DNA of 64,000 bases from Choricystis sp. odSpoLacu1. Lineage: Eukaryota > Chlorophyta > Trebouxiophyceae. The notes under the pieces are model-generated. The model saw nothing but the letters and a program-made list of their open reading frames with translations. It had not been told where the DNA came from and did not search any database. Below, in pieces: positions 21,337-32,256 of the stretch (positions are counted from its first letter, which is position 1; every line of letters starts with the position of its first letter). Both the position numbers and the translations under genes were made by a program. Location: assembly GCA_958009055.1 (NCBI GenBank), contig OY253658.1, positions 489,684 to 553,683 of the forward strand. Reading direction: 5' to 3'.

Positions 21337-22091
21337 TGGAATAGGGGGAGAGTCACTCTTAGTCACAGGGCTAGTGTGGACAGCGAGAGGGGACGCGTGG
21401 GTGCGGCGCGGCCAGAGAGACTAGGAGCCCCGATTCGACAGAGGCTAGTAGTGAGAGTCGGCGGCCCCGACCCCCACACGCTCTCCCTCTTCTCTCTGCC
21501 CCCCACGTCAGCACACGCGCGCGCTCGCCACAAACCAGCCGACCGACTCACACACCTCCTGTGGAAACGAAGCTACCTTGTCAGCTTGTGAGGCCTTTTT
21601 TTGGGCCCCGAGCGTGAAGCTGCCTGCGCGTGCGCTCACACGCCGCGCGTGTGCGCTTGCGAGTGGAAGAAACCCACCGCCCTGCAGTCTCGCTGGCCAC
21701 CAGGGGCACGGGGTGGAGGGGAGGAGGCAACCAGGCAGGCCGGAAGCGAGGGTGGGGCACTGGCAGGCGGCGCGGGTGCGGGCTGGAGCGACCCCAGAAA
21801 AAAAGTCAGACGCACCCCCGCACGTCCAGGGGAGGCTGTGAGCCAGACAGACAGCGGCACCGCTGAAAAGCGCGCCGCTTCGCCCCCCTCACTCTCACTC
21901 CAATTTCCTTTCTCTCCCCGCGCCCGGCGTTCTCCCACCCGCCACCCCCCTCCTCCCGCCCTCCCAACGCGGCCTCTATGTCCCCCGTGTGAGCCCTGGG
22001 GCGTCAGTGTCCCGCGGCTGCTTCTTAACCCTAAAAAACCAGCAAAGTTTTCCGCGCGCGCGCGCCGGGCCTGACGAAAAACACGCCAAAC
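21337..22091. promoter_or_regulatory. 755-bp divergent intergenic region
   Basis: Lies between the start codons of the aminotransferase (minus) and the low-complexity protein (plus), so it includes both promoters. It is CG-rich, with GCGCGCG runs near 22055 and CT-rich tracts near 21890-21960. No convincing gene, RNA or named motif was found. Confidence 0.4.
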
Positions 22092-23301
22092 ATGCCCGCC
22101 CCCGCCACCCTGTGCCTAGGTGAGTGCCTCCCCCGTCCCGCGCGACAGCCAATGCCGCCTGATTGGCCGTGCATGGGGCAGAGAGGAGGGGTGGGGAGGC
22201 GCCAACTGCCGAGGCGGCAGGGTGCGACAAAACTTGCGTCTGCCGCGGTCGGGTGGTTTTTCTGGGGGCGGCCACCGGCCACTGGCGACATCGAGCACCG
22301 ATGTCAAGGCGCGGCTGCGTCGAGGGGGGCGCAGAGCTTGCCATTAGGGGGACGGAAGGCTGGCGGCTGGGAATCGGGCGCGGTCGGGCCGGCAAGGCGA
22401 CACTTTTTTCCGCTGGGGCAGACCCGTCGGGACCCTCAGTCCCTTCTGCTCTCTTCTCCCCCTGTGTCGACCCACCCCCAAATCACCCCCCCCACACACA
22501 CACTCCACGCACACAGCCCCGGCTCCAGCCGCCTTTGGCGTCTCCCCCTCGCTGCCCTCCCCCCGCCTGCCGTACCTGGAGGCGGCGCAGGCGCTGCCGC
22601 CGCCCGTGCCGCCGCCCGCGCCTAGCGACAGCGCGCTGCCGCCGCCCGCGCTCGCGCTGCTGTGGTGTGTGGCCAGCCTGCCGCCCGCAGGGCAGCCTGC
22701 GAGCAGACAAGAGGCGCCTGCTGACGCTGCCGCGGCTGCCACGGCCGCCGCCATCACGCCCGCGGCACTTGCCTCTGTCGCGGCCGCCGCGGTCGAAGCC
22801 CAGCCCAGCCTCGCCCCCCTCGTCTACGCTGCGCTGGTGGGGCTGGCGTCGTGCAAGGGGCCGGGGTCGCCGGCTCCTGGCTCGCCAGCCGCTGCTGTCG
22901 CCGCGCCGCTGTTGCCGACCGCCGCACCTGTCGCGCCCCCTCCCCCTCCTCTTCTGCCCCCCGTCACCCTGTCCCCGCCCTACGACCCCGACACCCTGCT
23001 CCGCTACGCGGCGGCGGGCGTGCCCGTGACTCTGGCCCCTGGGGGCGGGGATGTGGCGCTGCCGGCGGGTGGCGAAACCGCCTGCCCACCCGCCGACCCC
23101 ACTGCCGACGACGCCGCCTCCCCCGCCGGCCGCACCGCGTCCGCGCCGTGCGACGTCAGGCGGTCGTCCTCCCGGCGCAAGCGGGGGGCGGCGGCGGCAG
23201 GCGCGCCCGCGCGTGGCAAGCGGCGCGCTGCCGCGCTGCCGCGCGCAGGGTCGACGCCGCAGCTGGCGGTGGCCGATGGCGACGCCGACTCGTGCTGCTG
23301 A
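22092..23301 (+). CDS. Hypothetical Ala/Pro-rich protein with basic C-terminal region
   Basis: Two exons, 22092-22119 (28 nt) and 22517-23301, 270 residues; the intron is 397 nt with GTGAGT and CACACAG ends. No family recognised. Visible features are a Pro-rich N terminus (LPPPVPPPAP), a helical Ala-rich middle (~75-120, with LAPLVYAALVGLASCKG), YDPDTLLRYAAAGVPVTLAPGG, and a basic segment RRSSSRRKRG...GKRRAAALPR that could be a nuclear localisation signal. The protein ends in Cys-Cys, which in other contexts can be geranylgeranylated, though nothing else suggests that. Codon bias is strong at third positions, as in neighbours, supporting real coding. The start in the tiny first exon is chosen because it splices in frame. 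Confidence 0.5.
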
Positions 23302-24228
23302 GTATGTGTTTGCAAACGAGCTGTGAATCTGCCACCTTTTTCCCCGCCTTTCAATGGCGGACAGGGGCTCCTATTTTTTGACTGATCAAGCGTCGCCGTC
23401 GAGCGTTTTTTAAAACACGGGCCCCCTATTCCCTTCCATAGCCCGATCCCACACTACGCGGCAAAAGTTATGTTGCCCCCCGCCCTCGCTTTCCTATGTC
23501 GTCAAAAGCTCTGGCGTAAATGTTTTTGCACCCACATTTTGGTCCACACTTGGTTTTTTACTCCCCCCCTTTTCCATACAAGAAAACAAATCACTTTTCC
23601 CATACACACTTGACCACAATAATATACCCCCATTGCCGTGGTGTGTCTTGCCCCTCCCACCCGCGTGAGTTGGTTGCGGGCAGCACCCAGGGTCAAACTC
23701 ATCGTGTGCCAAAAAAAAATCATCGCCCCTGCCCCCCCCTTTCGATCACAACGGAAAATCCCATTCCCCACCTCACCCCACCCCCTTTCTATGTGCCGTC
23801 TTCTTTTTGTGTGATTTCGAGTGCGGGCGCGGCGAGTGTGGGCGAGTGGAAGGTCGCCTTTGGCCCCGTCCCCCCGCCCATACGACACAGCCCGCGCTGC
23901 CTCCCCCCTTTGTTGCCACCCCAGTCCCTTTCCCTTCACCCCCAGGGCGTTCCTGTGGGACGTGCTGCTTTGTCTGAGCCCCCCCCCCCCCCCCCGTCGC
24001 GTTGAGAATGTTTTGTTGTGCGCCGGAGCGAATTTTGTAAGAACAAAAGAGAGTTTGAGAGAGTTTCACCCCCGTTTTTTTTTTTTTTTTCTCACACCAC
24101 ACCACTTCCGTCGATCAACCCCAATCCCCCACCCATCACCACCGACCCCGAGAGCCCACCCACCTCTCTCCCCACGTTTGGGCCGGGTCTCTCAACACAC
24201 CGGCCCTCCCTCAACAACAAAATAACAC
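23302..24228. other. 927-bp intergenic region, C/T-rich
   Basis: Largest gap in the window. T- and C-rich on the plus strand, with a C16 tract at about 23980 and a T15 tract at about 24077. It contains the 3' UTR of the preceding gene and the 5' region of the small membrane protein. Long open frames here consist of Pro/Ser/His and are not convincing. Confidence 0.45.
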
Positions 24229-24501
24229 ATGCCTCCCCAAACGCCCGACATCCTCGCCCTTGAACCCGCCGACTTTGTGCTGGCGTTTCTGCTGGCGTTT
24301 GTGCTGCTGTACCTGCTGCCCCGCCACGCGCTGCACTACGCCGGCATCGTGCCGCGTGCGCCGGTGCCCCCGCCTCGCGCTGGGCAGGCACGCGGTGGCT
24401 CCCGCCCCGCCTCCACGCCGCGCCGCCCGCCAGCGACAACCGAGACGCCGCCCAGTCGGCCTGCGACTCGGTCCACGACGCGCAAATCGCGCGGCGAGTG
24501 A
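24229..24501 (+). CDS. Small single-pass membrane protein (hypothetical)
   Basis: 90 residues. Residues ~15-33 (ADFVLAFLLAFVLLYLLP) form one clear transmembrane helix, followed by HYAGIVP and a Pro/Arg/Thr-rich basic tail that ends KSRGE. The ATG context is ACACATGCC. No family recognised. The stop codon lies only 28 nt before the ATG of the next gene on the same strand, with no room for a separate promoter. Either the two are read from one transcript, or this is a long upstream frame, or the downstream gene uses a promoter inside this one. Codon use resembles neighbours up to residue ~40, and the tail is low complexity. Confidence 0.42.
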   Translation: MPPQTPDILALEPADFVLAFLLAFVLLYLLPRHALHYAGIVPRAPVPPPRAGQARGGSRPASTPRRPPATTETPPSRPATRSTTRKSRGE

Positions 24502-24529
24502 AGAGAGGGTTTGTTTTTGCTCGCATTCA

Positions 24530-27058
24530 ATGGGACGCCCCGCCGCTGGTGACCACACCGACGCCGCCGCGTCCCGCTGCCGCGCGGTGCGCGTGTGCCA
24601 GCTGGTGGTTCCAGCGCTGGAGGAGATTGGCAAGGTGGGTTGAGAGAGAGGAGGGTGGAGGTTGGGGGCGACGCTTGCCGAAAACCTAGCCACTCACCGC
24701 CTCCCACACTCACAGGCCGACCCTGCCGACGACTCCACCGACTGGGACACGTGTTTAATCCGATGTGCTCATTCCATCCAGGCCGCTGTTCCTGCGTCAG
24801 CCACCACCCCAGCTGACGCGCGCGCGCCGACTGCCGTCGCCATCGCTCTCCTCGCATCCTGCGCAGCCGACGCCGCCCCCGGTCTGGGCTGGGTGCTGCC
24901 GTGCGTGTCTGCACCCGCGGTGGGCGAGCTGGCGGCGGAGCTGGGGTGGGTGGAGGAGGTGGGCGTGGCCGCTGCAGTCTTGCGGGTGCCGCCTGCCCTC
25001 GCCGCCGCTGCCGCGTCCCGCTTGACGGCGGCCGATGCAGTCGTCTTTGTGACCGGCCTGCTTGACGCGGGCGGGGAGGTCGGTGCTGCAGCTGCCGTGG
25101 CGGCGGCGACGGCGGCTGGTGACGCAACCGCGCTGACCACGCTGGGCGACACTGTGTGCGACCACATGCTGGCCCGCGTCACACGCGCAGACGCCGACCA
25201 CGACGATCTCGCGGCCGCTGCCGACGCGCTGGATGGTGTACTGCTGGGCGGCGGCCCGCCCCCACGCCGCGCACGCGCACTGGCTGCCGCCTTGGTCGAC
25301 CCTCCTCCCACCCCGTCCCCCACCTTTGGCGCGCTGTGCCGCCTGCGGGCCCGGCTGGCGCTGACAGGCGTGCAGCCGGGGCCGGATGATGGTGAGTGTG
25401 CGCCGCCGTCTTTGCCACCACCACCTGCCCTGCCCTGGCGCGACGCGCTGGCATCGCCGCCACCACTGCGCGTGCCTGCGCCACAGCAGACGGGCAGCGC
25501 CACACGTCTCCACCCCGCCGACATTGCCGTGGCTGCCGCCGTCGTGGCGTCGCTGTGTGGCGCCCCCGTGCGGCCCTGGGAAGACGCTCCTTCCTCCACC
25601 ATCGATGCCGCCCCCCCACCCGCCCGCCTGGCAGCGGCTGCCGCGTTGCTGCTGTCGGTGCACCAGCCTCGGTCCATTCACACCGCTCTGCGCGACACCG
25701 CGCTTTCTGCGACGCTAGCTGTTGACGACCCCCCCTCCCTCGCTGCCCTCCTCACCGCCGCCCCTCCCGCCGACCGGGGCACCCCCCTCGACCAAGAAGC
25801 CTCGCTGGCCGTGTTCACGGCGGCCTTTAACCGGGCGGCGGGCGGCGGGGGGGCGACTCTGGCGCCCGCCCTGGCGGCCGCCACGCTGTTTGCTCCTGCG
25901 CGCGCGGCAGCCGCGGCCGCTCGAGCGGGCGCGCTGGCGGGCGATGCGGCGGGCGTGGTGACGGCCGCCCTGGGCGCGGTGCCGCTGGGGGCGGGGAGGC
26001 TGGTGGGTGCGCTGGCGGCCGCCGCGCCGCGTGACGGTGGGGCGAGGGGTGCGGCTGCATCCTCCGCGTTTGCTTCCTTTGTGGCGCGCCTGGCAGCAGG
26101 CACCCACCCTGTGGTGCCTCCACACCTCATCATCACGCAGTGCGTTCTTCCCGGCCTAGCGGGTGGCGCGTCCGCGGCCGCCGTCGCGGCTGCGGCTGCG
26201 CTGCCGCTGCGCGCGTGTCCTTCTGCTGCTGCGGCCGTGGTGGCCCCGCTGGCGACCGCCGCGGCGAACGACGCCCTGGCAGACGATGTGCGGGCACAGG
26301 CTGCGATCGTGGCCGCCTCTGCGTGGGACGCGGCCGCAACCAGCGGGGCCGCACGCGCAGCCGCGGCCGAGGCTGTCTCCCGGCTGACGTGGCGCGCGCG
26401 CGCACACGTGCCCTCCTCCCTGGCCGCCGATGCAGGCCCGCCCACGCCCACGCCACGGGCTGCGGTGGAGGCTGCCCTGTGGCTGGCGGCCGGGTCGGAC
26501 GCGGGCGCGGGCGCGGTGGCGGAGCTGGACTCCATGGCGACCCCCGCTGCGGCTGCCCTCCTGGTCGCCATCGCTGCCGCCCCGTTTGCCATCCTGCGGG
26601 CCTCCATCACAGCCTCCCTGGCCAACCTGCTGCAATGCGCCTACCCTGCCGCCGCGGACAGGGCGGCCGCGTCCGTCGCTCCCCTGCTGGCCGCGTGCAC
26701 CACCGGTCCACGTGTGCCGGCCGCGGCGTGGCCGGCCGCCGCCCTGGACGCCGTGTGCGAGGCCGTAGCCAGCGTGCCGTCGCACTCGTCCGCCCGTCGA
26801 GCCGCCCTGCGGGCTGCTGTGGCCGTAGGCGTGGACGGCCCGCCCTCCGTCGCGCGGCACGCGCTGCGCTGCGCGGCGGCCCTCGCGTCCTCCGCGCCCG
26901 CGGACGCGGTGCCCGCCCTCCTGCAGCTGATCCCGCGCGCCCTGGGACAACGCGGTGGCGACCGCGCCCGGGCCGCGGCCGACGTGGCGGCCGTGGTGGC
27001 GGGCGTGGACGGGGATGGCGTGCTGCGCGCGGCTGTCGAGCGGTGGGCCCGAGAGTGA
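24530..27058 (+). CDS. Large Ala-rich alpha-helical (HEAT/ARM-like) protein, unknown function
   Basis: Two exons, 24530-24634 and 24716-27058, 815 residues. The join is EEIGK/ADPADDSTDWDTC. The whole protein is a series of amphipathic Ala/Leu/Val helices such as RAVRVCQLVVPALEEIG, LPALLQLIP-type ends and ADAVVFVTGLLDAGGEV, consistent with an alpha-solenoid. I cannot assign it to a known family. A GTGAGT at 25390 followed by a CACAG at about 25487 could define an additional optional intron in a Pro-rich stretch. The C terminus (LLQLIPRALGQRGG, then VLRAAVERWARE) is well formed, so the stop is likely true. Confidence 0.6.
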
Positions 27059-27186
27059 GGGTGAGATTTATTTCTTTTGTTTTTGGCTTTTTCATAGTCT
27101 ATGTCTTTTCAAATACAATGCAAACATTGAAGGTGGGGGGATTTATACGCAAGACTGGGGCGGAGGCAGGAAAAAAACACCACCGC

Positions 27187-27459
27187 TCACGACACGTCGA
27201 ACGAAACGCAGCAACACCTGCACCACCTGCCCAGCCCCCATCTCCTGCCCTCGATCACCAACGTTCTCTCCTCTGGCGGCCGCGCCTCTGGTGGCACAGC
27301 CGCGGTCACCGTGCCCGCTCGCCGCCCGCCGACCGCGTCGCGGTCGTCGCCGCGCGGCAACAAAAAACCAGAGGCTTCGGGCGACGCCACCGCCGTCTCA
27401 TAGGCGGTGGTCAGTGGGCCCGAGTCGGTGCGCGTGAGCGTGCCGCCGTCGGACGGCAT
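27187..27459 (-). CDS. Hypothetical small protein
   Basis: 90 residues on the minus strand, convergent with the helical-repeat gene. It reads MPSDGGTLTRTDSGPLTTAYETAVAS at the start (shown here up to MPSDGGTLTRTDSGPL), has a central FLLPRGDD, and ends with a Trp/Cys-rich tail RRWGLGRWCRCCC. No family recognised. Composition is less biased than random open frames in this genome, which is the only support; it may be spurious. Confidence 0.28.
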   Translation of the reverse strand: MPSDGGTLTRTDSGPLTTAYETAVASPEASGFLLPRGDDRDAVGGRRAGTVTAAVPPEARPPEERTLVIEGRRWGLGRWCRCCCVSFDVS

Positions 27460-27621
27460 AATGTGAAAAAAACAGTCGATGCCTGTAGAGGCCAGCCCCC
27501 TTTCACTCTCACTCGGATTTGCCACACACTCCCGACGTTCCAATTGACCGCCCCCCCCTCGGTCCCCACTTCTGCCGTCTGCCTCCCCTCCCAGCACGCA
27601 CTCCCTCTCGCACAAACCCAA

Positions 27622-29052
27622 ATGCGTGCCACCCACCCTCCCCCCACGCGCACCGTCGCCCCGCGCCGCACCGTGCGCGTGTGCGCGCAAGCACGCGGCC
27701 CGGGCGCCTCCAACCTGCGCCAACTGGGGACGTCCGACCTGATGGTGTCCAGCTGGTGAGTTGGGACGGTGCCAGTGGGGGTGGCGGGAGGAGGCTTGGA
27801 TCACGAACCGCCACCTCTTTGGTCTCTCTCCCTCTCGCCGTCGTTTTGCTTTCCGCGTGATCCAACTCACTCACTCACTGACACTCATTCCCTTTCCTCT
27901 CCAGCTGCCTGGGCACCATGACGTGGGGCATCCAGAACACGGAGGCGGAGGGCCACGAACAGATGAGCTACGCCCTGGACAGGGGCGTGTCGTTCTGGGA
28001 CACGGCCGAGATCTACCCGATTCCACCGGCGGCTGACTCCATGGTGAGAGGGATGGTGTGGAAGGGCGTGTGTGATGGTGTAGAGAGCGAGGCGGAAAAG
28101 GGGCTGGTGGTGGGTGGGAAAGCACCATCAACCATCCCTCCGCCACACCACCACCATGCAGGGCAACACCGAGCGCATCATTGGCTCCTGGTTCAAAGCC
28201 ACCGGCAAGCGGGACAAAGTGGTGCTGGCCACCAAGGTCGCAGGCTTTGGCAACGAGTACTTGCGCCCCGCTGAAGGACCGACACGCGTCACCAAGCGCC
28301 AGATTCTGGCCGCTCTCGATGGTTCGCTGCAGCGCCTGGGCACCGGCCACATCGACCTCTACCAGATTCACTGGCCCGACCGCTACGTGCCGCTGTTTGG
28401 GGCCAGCCCGTTCGATGAAGCCCTGATGCGGGACTCCATCCCGTTTGAGGAGCAGCTGGAAGGCATGCAGGCTGCTGTGGATGCCGGCAAAGTCAGGCAC
28501 TGGGGCGTGTCGAACGAAACCACGTTCGGCGTGTCCCAGTTTTTGAAGCTGGCTGAAGCGGGGTTGGGTCCTCGCATCGTGTCCATCCAAAACTCGTGCT
28601 CTCTCCTGGTGCGCGGCGCGTATGAGACTGACCTGGGAGAAGCGTGTGCCGCGGCCAACGGCAACGTGGGGCTGCTGGCGTACTCGCCGCTCGCGGGCGG
28701 CGTTCTCTCTGGAAAATACATCAAGGGCGACGCTCCCGCGTCCGCCAGATTAAATATCTTCAGCGGATATATGGCGCGCTATCAACAGAGTCTTGCGCGG
28801 CAGGCGGTGGCGGAGTATGCGAGGCTGGCGGAGAAGCACGGCCTCACGCCGACACAACTCGCCCTCGGTTGGTGCGCCGGGCGTTGGAATGTGGCCTCCA
28901 CCATCATCGGCGCCACGTCCATGGACCAGCTGAAACAAAACATCGACGCGTTTGACGTTGTGCTGACGGAGGAGGCGATCCTGGACATCGAGCGCGTGTT
29001 TGCCCGGTTCAAAGACCCGACGACGAAACCGATTGATGAAGAGAAAAAGTGA
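27622..29052 (+). CDS. Tas-like aldo/keto reductase, plastid-targeted type
   Basis: Three exons: 27622-27755, 27905-28043, 28162-29052, 387 residues. Junctions rebuild LMVSSC/CLGTMTWG and AADSM/GNTERIIG. The AKR tetrad is visible: Asp and Tyr in FWDTAEIYP, Lys in LATKVAG, His in QIHWPDRYVPLFG. Other family segments are GVSNETTFGVSQF, QNSCSLLVR, LLAYSPLAGGVLSGKY and STIIGATSMDQLKQNID. This follows the plant chloroplast protein of the E. coli Tas group along its whole length. The leader MRATHPPPTRTVAPRRTVRVCAQA is basic and acid-free, like a transit peptide. It probably reduces carbonyl compounds with NADPH; the physiological substrate is unknown. Confidence 0.9.
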
Positions 29053-29359
29053 TATGTGCGTGTGCGTGTGACGAAGAGTGATCAAAGGGTGTCCCCGCTA
29101 TTCTTTTTCAAGACGTGCGCCTGGTCTCAAGGGTCGGGGTCTGGGTGAGGAGGTGGCGCGGTGGTTTCTCACACATTTTTTTTTTCTTTTCACTCGAAGA
29201 GCGGGGACGCGAAAACCCCCAGCCGCGTGCGGCGCGCCCCCTTCCCGCCCCATACCTGCGTCGCCCATCTGCCTGCCTACCGACAGGACAGCAGCTTTTC
29301 GCGCAGGCGGCGGCGCAAGGTTTCTTTTTTCCCACGTCTGCCCATTTCGCCTCATCGCA
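29053..29359. other. Intergenic between aldo/keto reductase and AP-1 gamma
   Basis: About 307 bp, with a T9 run and T/C-rich stretches. It contains the reductase 3' UTR and adaptin 5' UTR/promoter. No additional feature seen. Confidence 0.5.
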
Positions 29360-32121
29360 ATGAGCGTCCGCCTCAGGTGCGCGTGGAGCTGTGACGCACG
29401 CTGCTCAGTGCGTGTGTGTGTGGACGCGCGTGCGCGTAGCGAAGCCTGGCACCCCGTCGCACAACACAAAACACACGCACCCCCTCCCCCATCGCGATGC
29501 GCGCCCCCCTCACACAGGGACCTCATCCGCGCTGTGCGCTCCTGCAAGACGGCCGCCCAGGAGCGTGAAGTCATCGCCAAGGAGTCGGCCGAGCTGCGGG
29601 AAGCGTTCAGGGAGCAGGTACGAGGGTGTTGGGCACAGGGAAAGGAGGTTGGGCCGCCCCTCTCCACACGCCCACCGACCAACCCTCCCCTCCACCCCAA
29701 CCACAGGACACCATCTTCCGCCACCGCAACGTGGCCAAACTCATGTTCATGCACATGCTGGGGTACCCCACCCACTTTGGCCAGATGGAGGCGGTCAAGC
29801 TGGTGGCGTCCCCCTCGTTTGCCGCGAAACGAATGGGCTACCTCGCGCTCGCCATCCTCGTCGATGAACGCCAGGAAGTGCTGATGCTCGTCACCAACTC
29901 GGTCAAGAACGACCTGTCCTCTCGCGACCAGTATGTGGCGGGCCTGGCGCTGGCGTGTGTGGCCAACATCGCGTCGGCCGGCATGGCGCGCGACCTCGCG
30001 CCGGAGGTCGCCCGCCTCACGCGCGCGCCCTCCGCCTACCTGCGCAAAAAGGCGGCCGCCGCCGCGGTGCGCGTGCTGGCCCGCGTACCCGAGCTGGCGG
30101 ACACGTTTGTGGATGCGCCCGTGGCTCTTTTAGCTGACAAACACCACGGCGCACTGTTGGGGGGTGCCGCGCTCGCGACGACTGTCGCCGCCCTTGACCC
30201 CTCCTCCGCCGTCGCCTACGCGGCCGAACTGCCCGCGGGTGTCACCCGCCTGTTGCGTGGCCTGGTGGGGGCGGGAGGGGCTGCCTCTGACCACGACGTG
30301 GGGGGCGTGTGCGACCCGTGGCTCCAGGTGGCGTTGTTGCGCCTGCTTCGCGACCTGGCCACCCTGGGAGGCCCCCTCTCCCCGGCCGACGCCGCCTCCG
30401 TCGCAGACGCGGTGGCCGCCGTCGCAGCCGCGGTAGATGGGTCCAAGTCGGCGGGCGCGGCCGTCCTGTATGAGGCGGCGCGGTGTGCGCTGACGCCGAC
30501 CAGCGGCGGCAACGCTTCCGACGACGACGGCGGCCTGCGCGCTCTCGCCGTCACCGTGCTCGGCCGCTTCCTCGCCTCGCGCGACCCCAACCTGCGCTAC
30601 GTCGCCCTCGACTCCCTGGCCCGCCTGGCGGCTGGCGACCCCGCCGCCGTGCAGCGTCACCGCGCGACCGTGGTCGCGTGTGTCCGCGACGGCGACGCGT
30701 CGATCCGCCGCCGCGCACTCGAACTCGTCTGCGCCCTGGCCACCCCGGCCAACGCGGACGCCCTGCTGAAAGAGTTGACTGATTACCTGGCTGTGACTGA
30801 CACCGAATTTCGGCCGGAGTTGGCGGCGCGGTTGGCCGCGCTCGCCGCGCGCCACGCGCGCGGTCCGCGCGCCCTCTTCGACTCGCTCCTCCGCGTCATG
30901 GCCACCCCGGGCGCCCGACTGGACGCCGCCCCCGCTCGGCGGTGCGTGGTGCTGGTGTCCAATGATGCGGGCGCTGCCGCGCATGCTGCCTCCGCCTGCT
31001 GGCGCGTGCTGCGCGGTCGGGGCGCCCCCGACGACGGCCCGCTGCGTGCGACCGCGCTGTGGTTTGTGGGCGAGTATGCGGACGACGTGGTTGCTGGGCG
31101 CGGCCGCGACGGTGGCGACGACGCGTCCTCTCCGCCCCCCTCCGCCGCCGACGTGGCGGCCGTGCTGGCGGGGTACGCTGACCCGGCGTCCCCCGCCGGC
31201 GCGGTCGCCCCCCCCGCCGACCGCGCGGCCGCTCTGACTGCCCTCGCCAAGCTGGCAGCCCGCGCCCCCGCCGACACCGCCTCCGTCGCCCTCGCCACTG
31301 CCGCCTCCCGCTCCACCTCGCGCGACGTGGAGGAGCAGACGCGGGCGGTGGAGTATGGCGCCCTGCTGTCCGCCGAGCGCGCCCCGCTCGCGGCGGCCGT
31401 GCTCGACCGCGTCCCCCCCCTCGACCCCGCCGCCCACGCGGCGGCGGCGGACGCCCTGCCCGCGCCGCCAGGGGCGGAGTCCGGGGCGGCTGATCTGATT
31501 GGAGACCTGCTGACGTTGGATGTGGGTGGTGGTGGTGGTGGTGGTGGCAGCGGAACCGCGCCTCCAGCGGTCGACCCTCTAGCCGACCTGCTGGGCGGGG
31601 CGGCCCCCGCGGCCGCCGTCACTCCCGCCACGCCTGTCGACGCGGCCGGCCGGGCCGCCCTGGCGGAAGACTTGTTTGCTGATCCAACGCCCGCAGCGGC
31701 CGCGGCGCCCGCGCCCGCGCCCGTGTCCGCTGCCGCACCCCCACCCCCATCCGCCTCCTCCCCCATCCTCCACGCCGCCACCGCCCTCACCGCGCGCGGC
31801 GTCACAGTCACCTTGGCCTTCTCCAAGCCGGACCCGGATCCCGCGGCGACGGCGGTGACCGCGACGCTGGCGGCGGATGCCCCTATTCACGCTGTCAGCG
31901 TCCAAGCCGCTGTCCCCAAGTTTTGCAGGCTGCGCCTGGACCCGGCGTCCGGGGATGCCGCGGGGCCGCCCCTGCCTCCCCTAACCCAGACGCTGCACAT
32001 CACCAACACGGCGCACGGTGTCAAACCGCTCGCGCTGCGCCTGCGTGTCGCGTGGACGACGGCGGGCGGGGAGAGCGTGGTGGAGACGGCCGAGGTGAAG
32101 GGGCTGCCGCCGACGCTGTAG
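29360..32121 (+). CDS. AP1G1: AP-1 complex subunit gamma (gamma-adaptin)
   Basis: Three exons: 29360-29376 (17 nt), 29518-29617, 29707-32121, 843 residues. The tiny first exon gives MSVRL and joins to RDLIRAVRSCKTAAQER, the diagnostic gamma-adaptin N terminus. The trunk follows: RHRNVAKLMFMHMLGYPTHFGQ (core GYPTHFGQME), DERQEVLMLVTNS, and MARDLAPEVARL. Trunk helices extend to ~550, then an Ala/Pro/Gly hinge with LIGDLLTLD and DPLADLLGG (clathrin-box-like), then an ear domain from ~725 ending in FCRLRLDP and VETAEVKGLPPTL. It is the large subunit of the trans-Golgi/endosome clathrin adaptor, binding ARF1, cargo and accessory factors. Length is typical of the family. Confidence 0.95.
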
Positions 32122-32160
32122 GAGAGGAGAGCGGAGTGTGCGCTGTGTGTTGTGTGTTGT

Positions 32161-32191
32161 GTGCGCGCGCGCGCGTGTGTGTGTGTGTGTT
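32161..32191. repeat. (GC)n/(GT)n simple repeat
   Basis: A GC-dinucleotide run passing directly into a GT run, in the short gap between the convergent AP-1 gamma and GPN3 genes; it is followed by GA-rich sequence. Confidence 0.85.
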
Positions 32192-32256
32192 GGAGAGAGA
32201 GAGGGAGAGGGAGGGAGCGGGGAATGAAACAAAAAACAAAAACCTTTCTTTCTACA

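Noticed and set aside
21410..21460. Possible second tRNA (GATTCGA-like loop)
   Set aside because: No acceptor or D/anticodon stems can be built around it on either strand.
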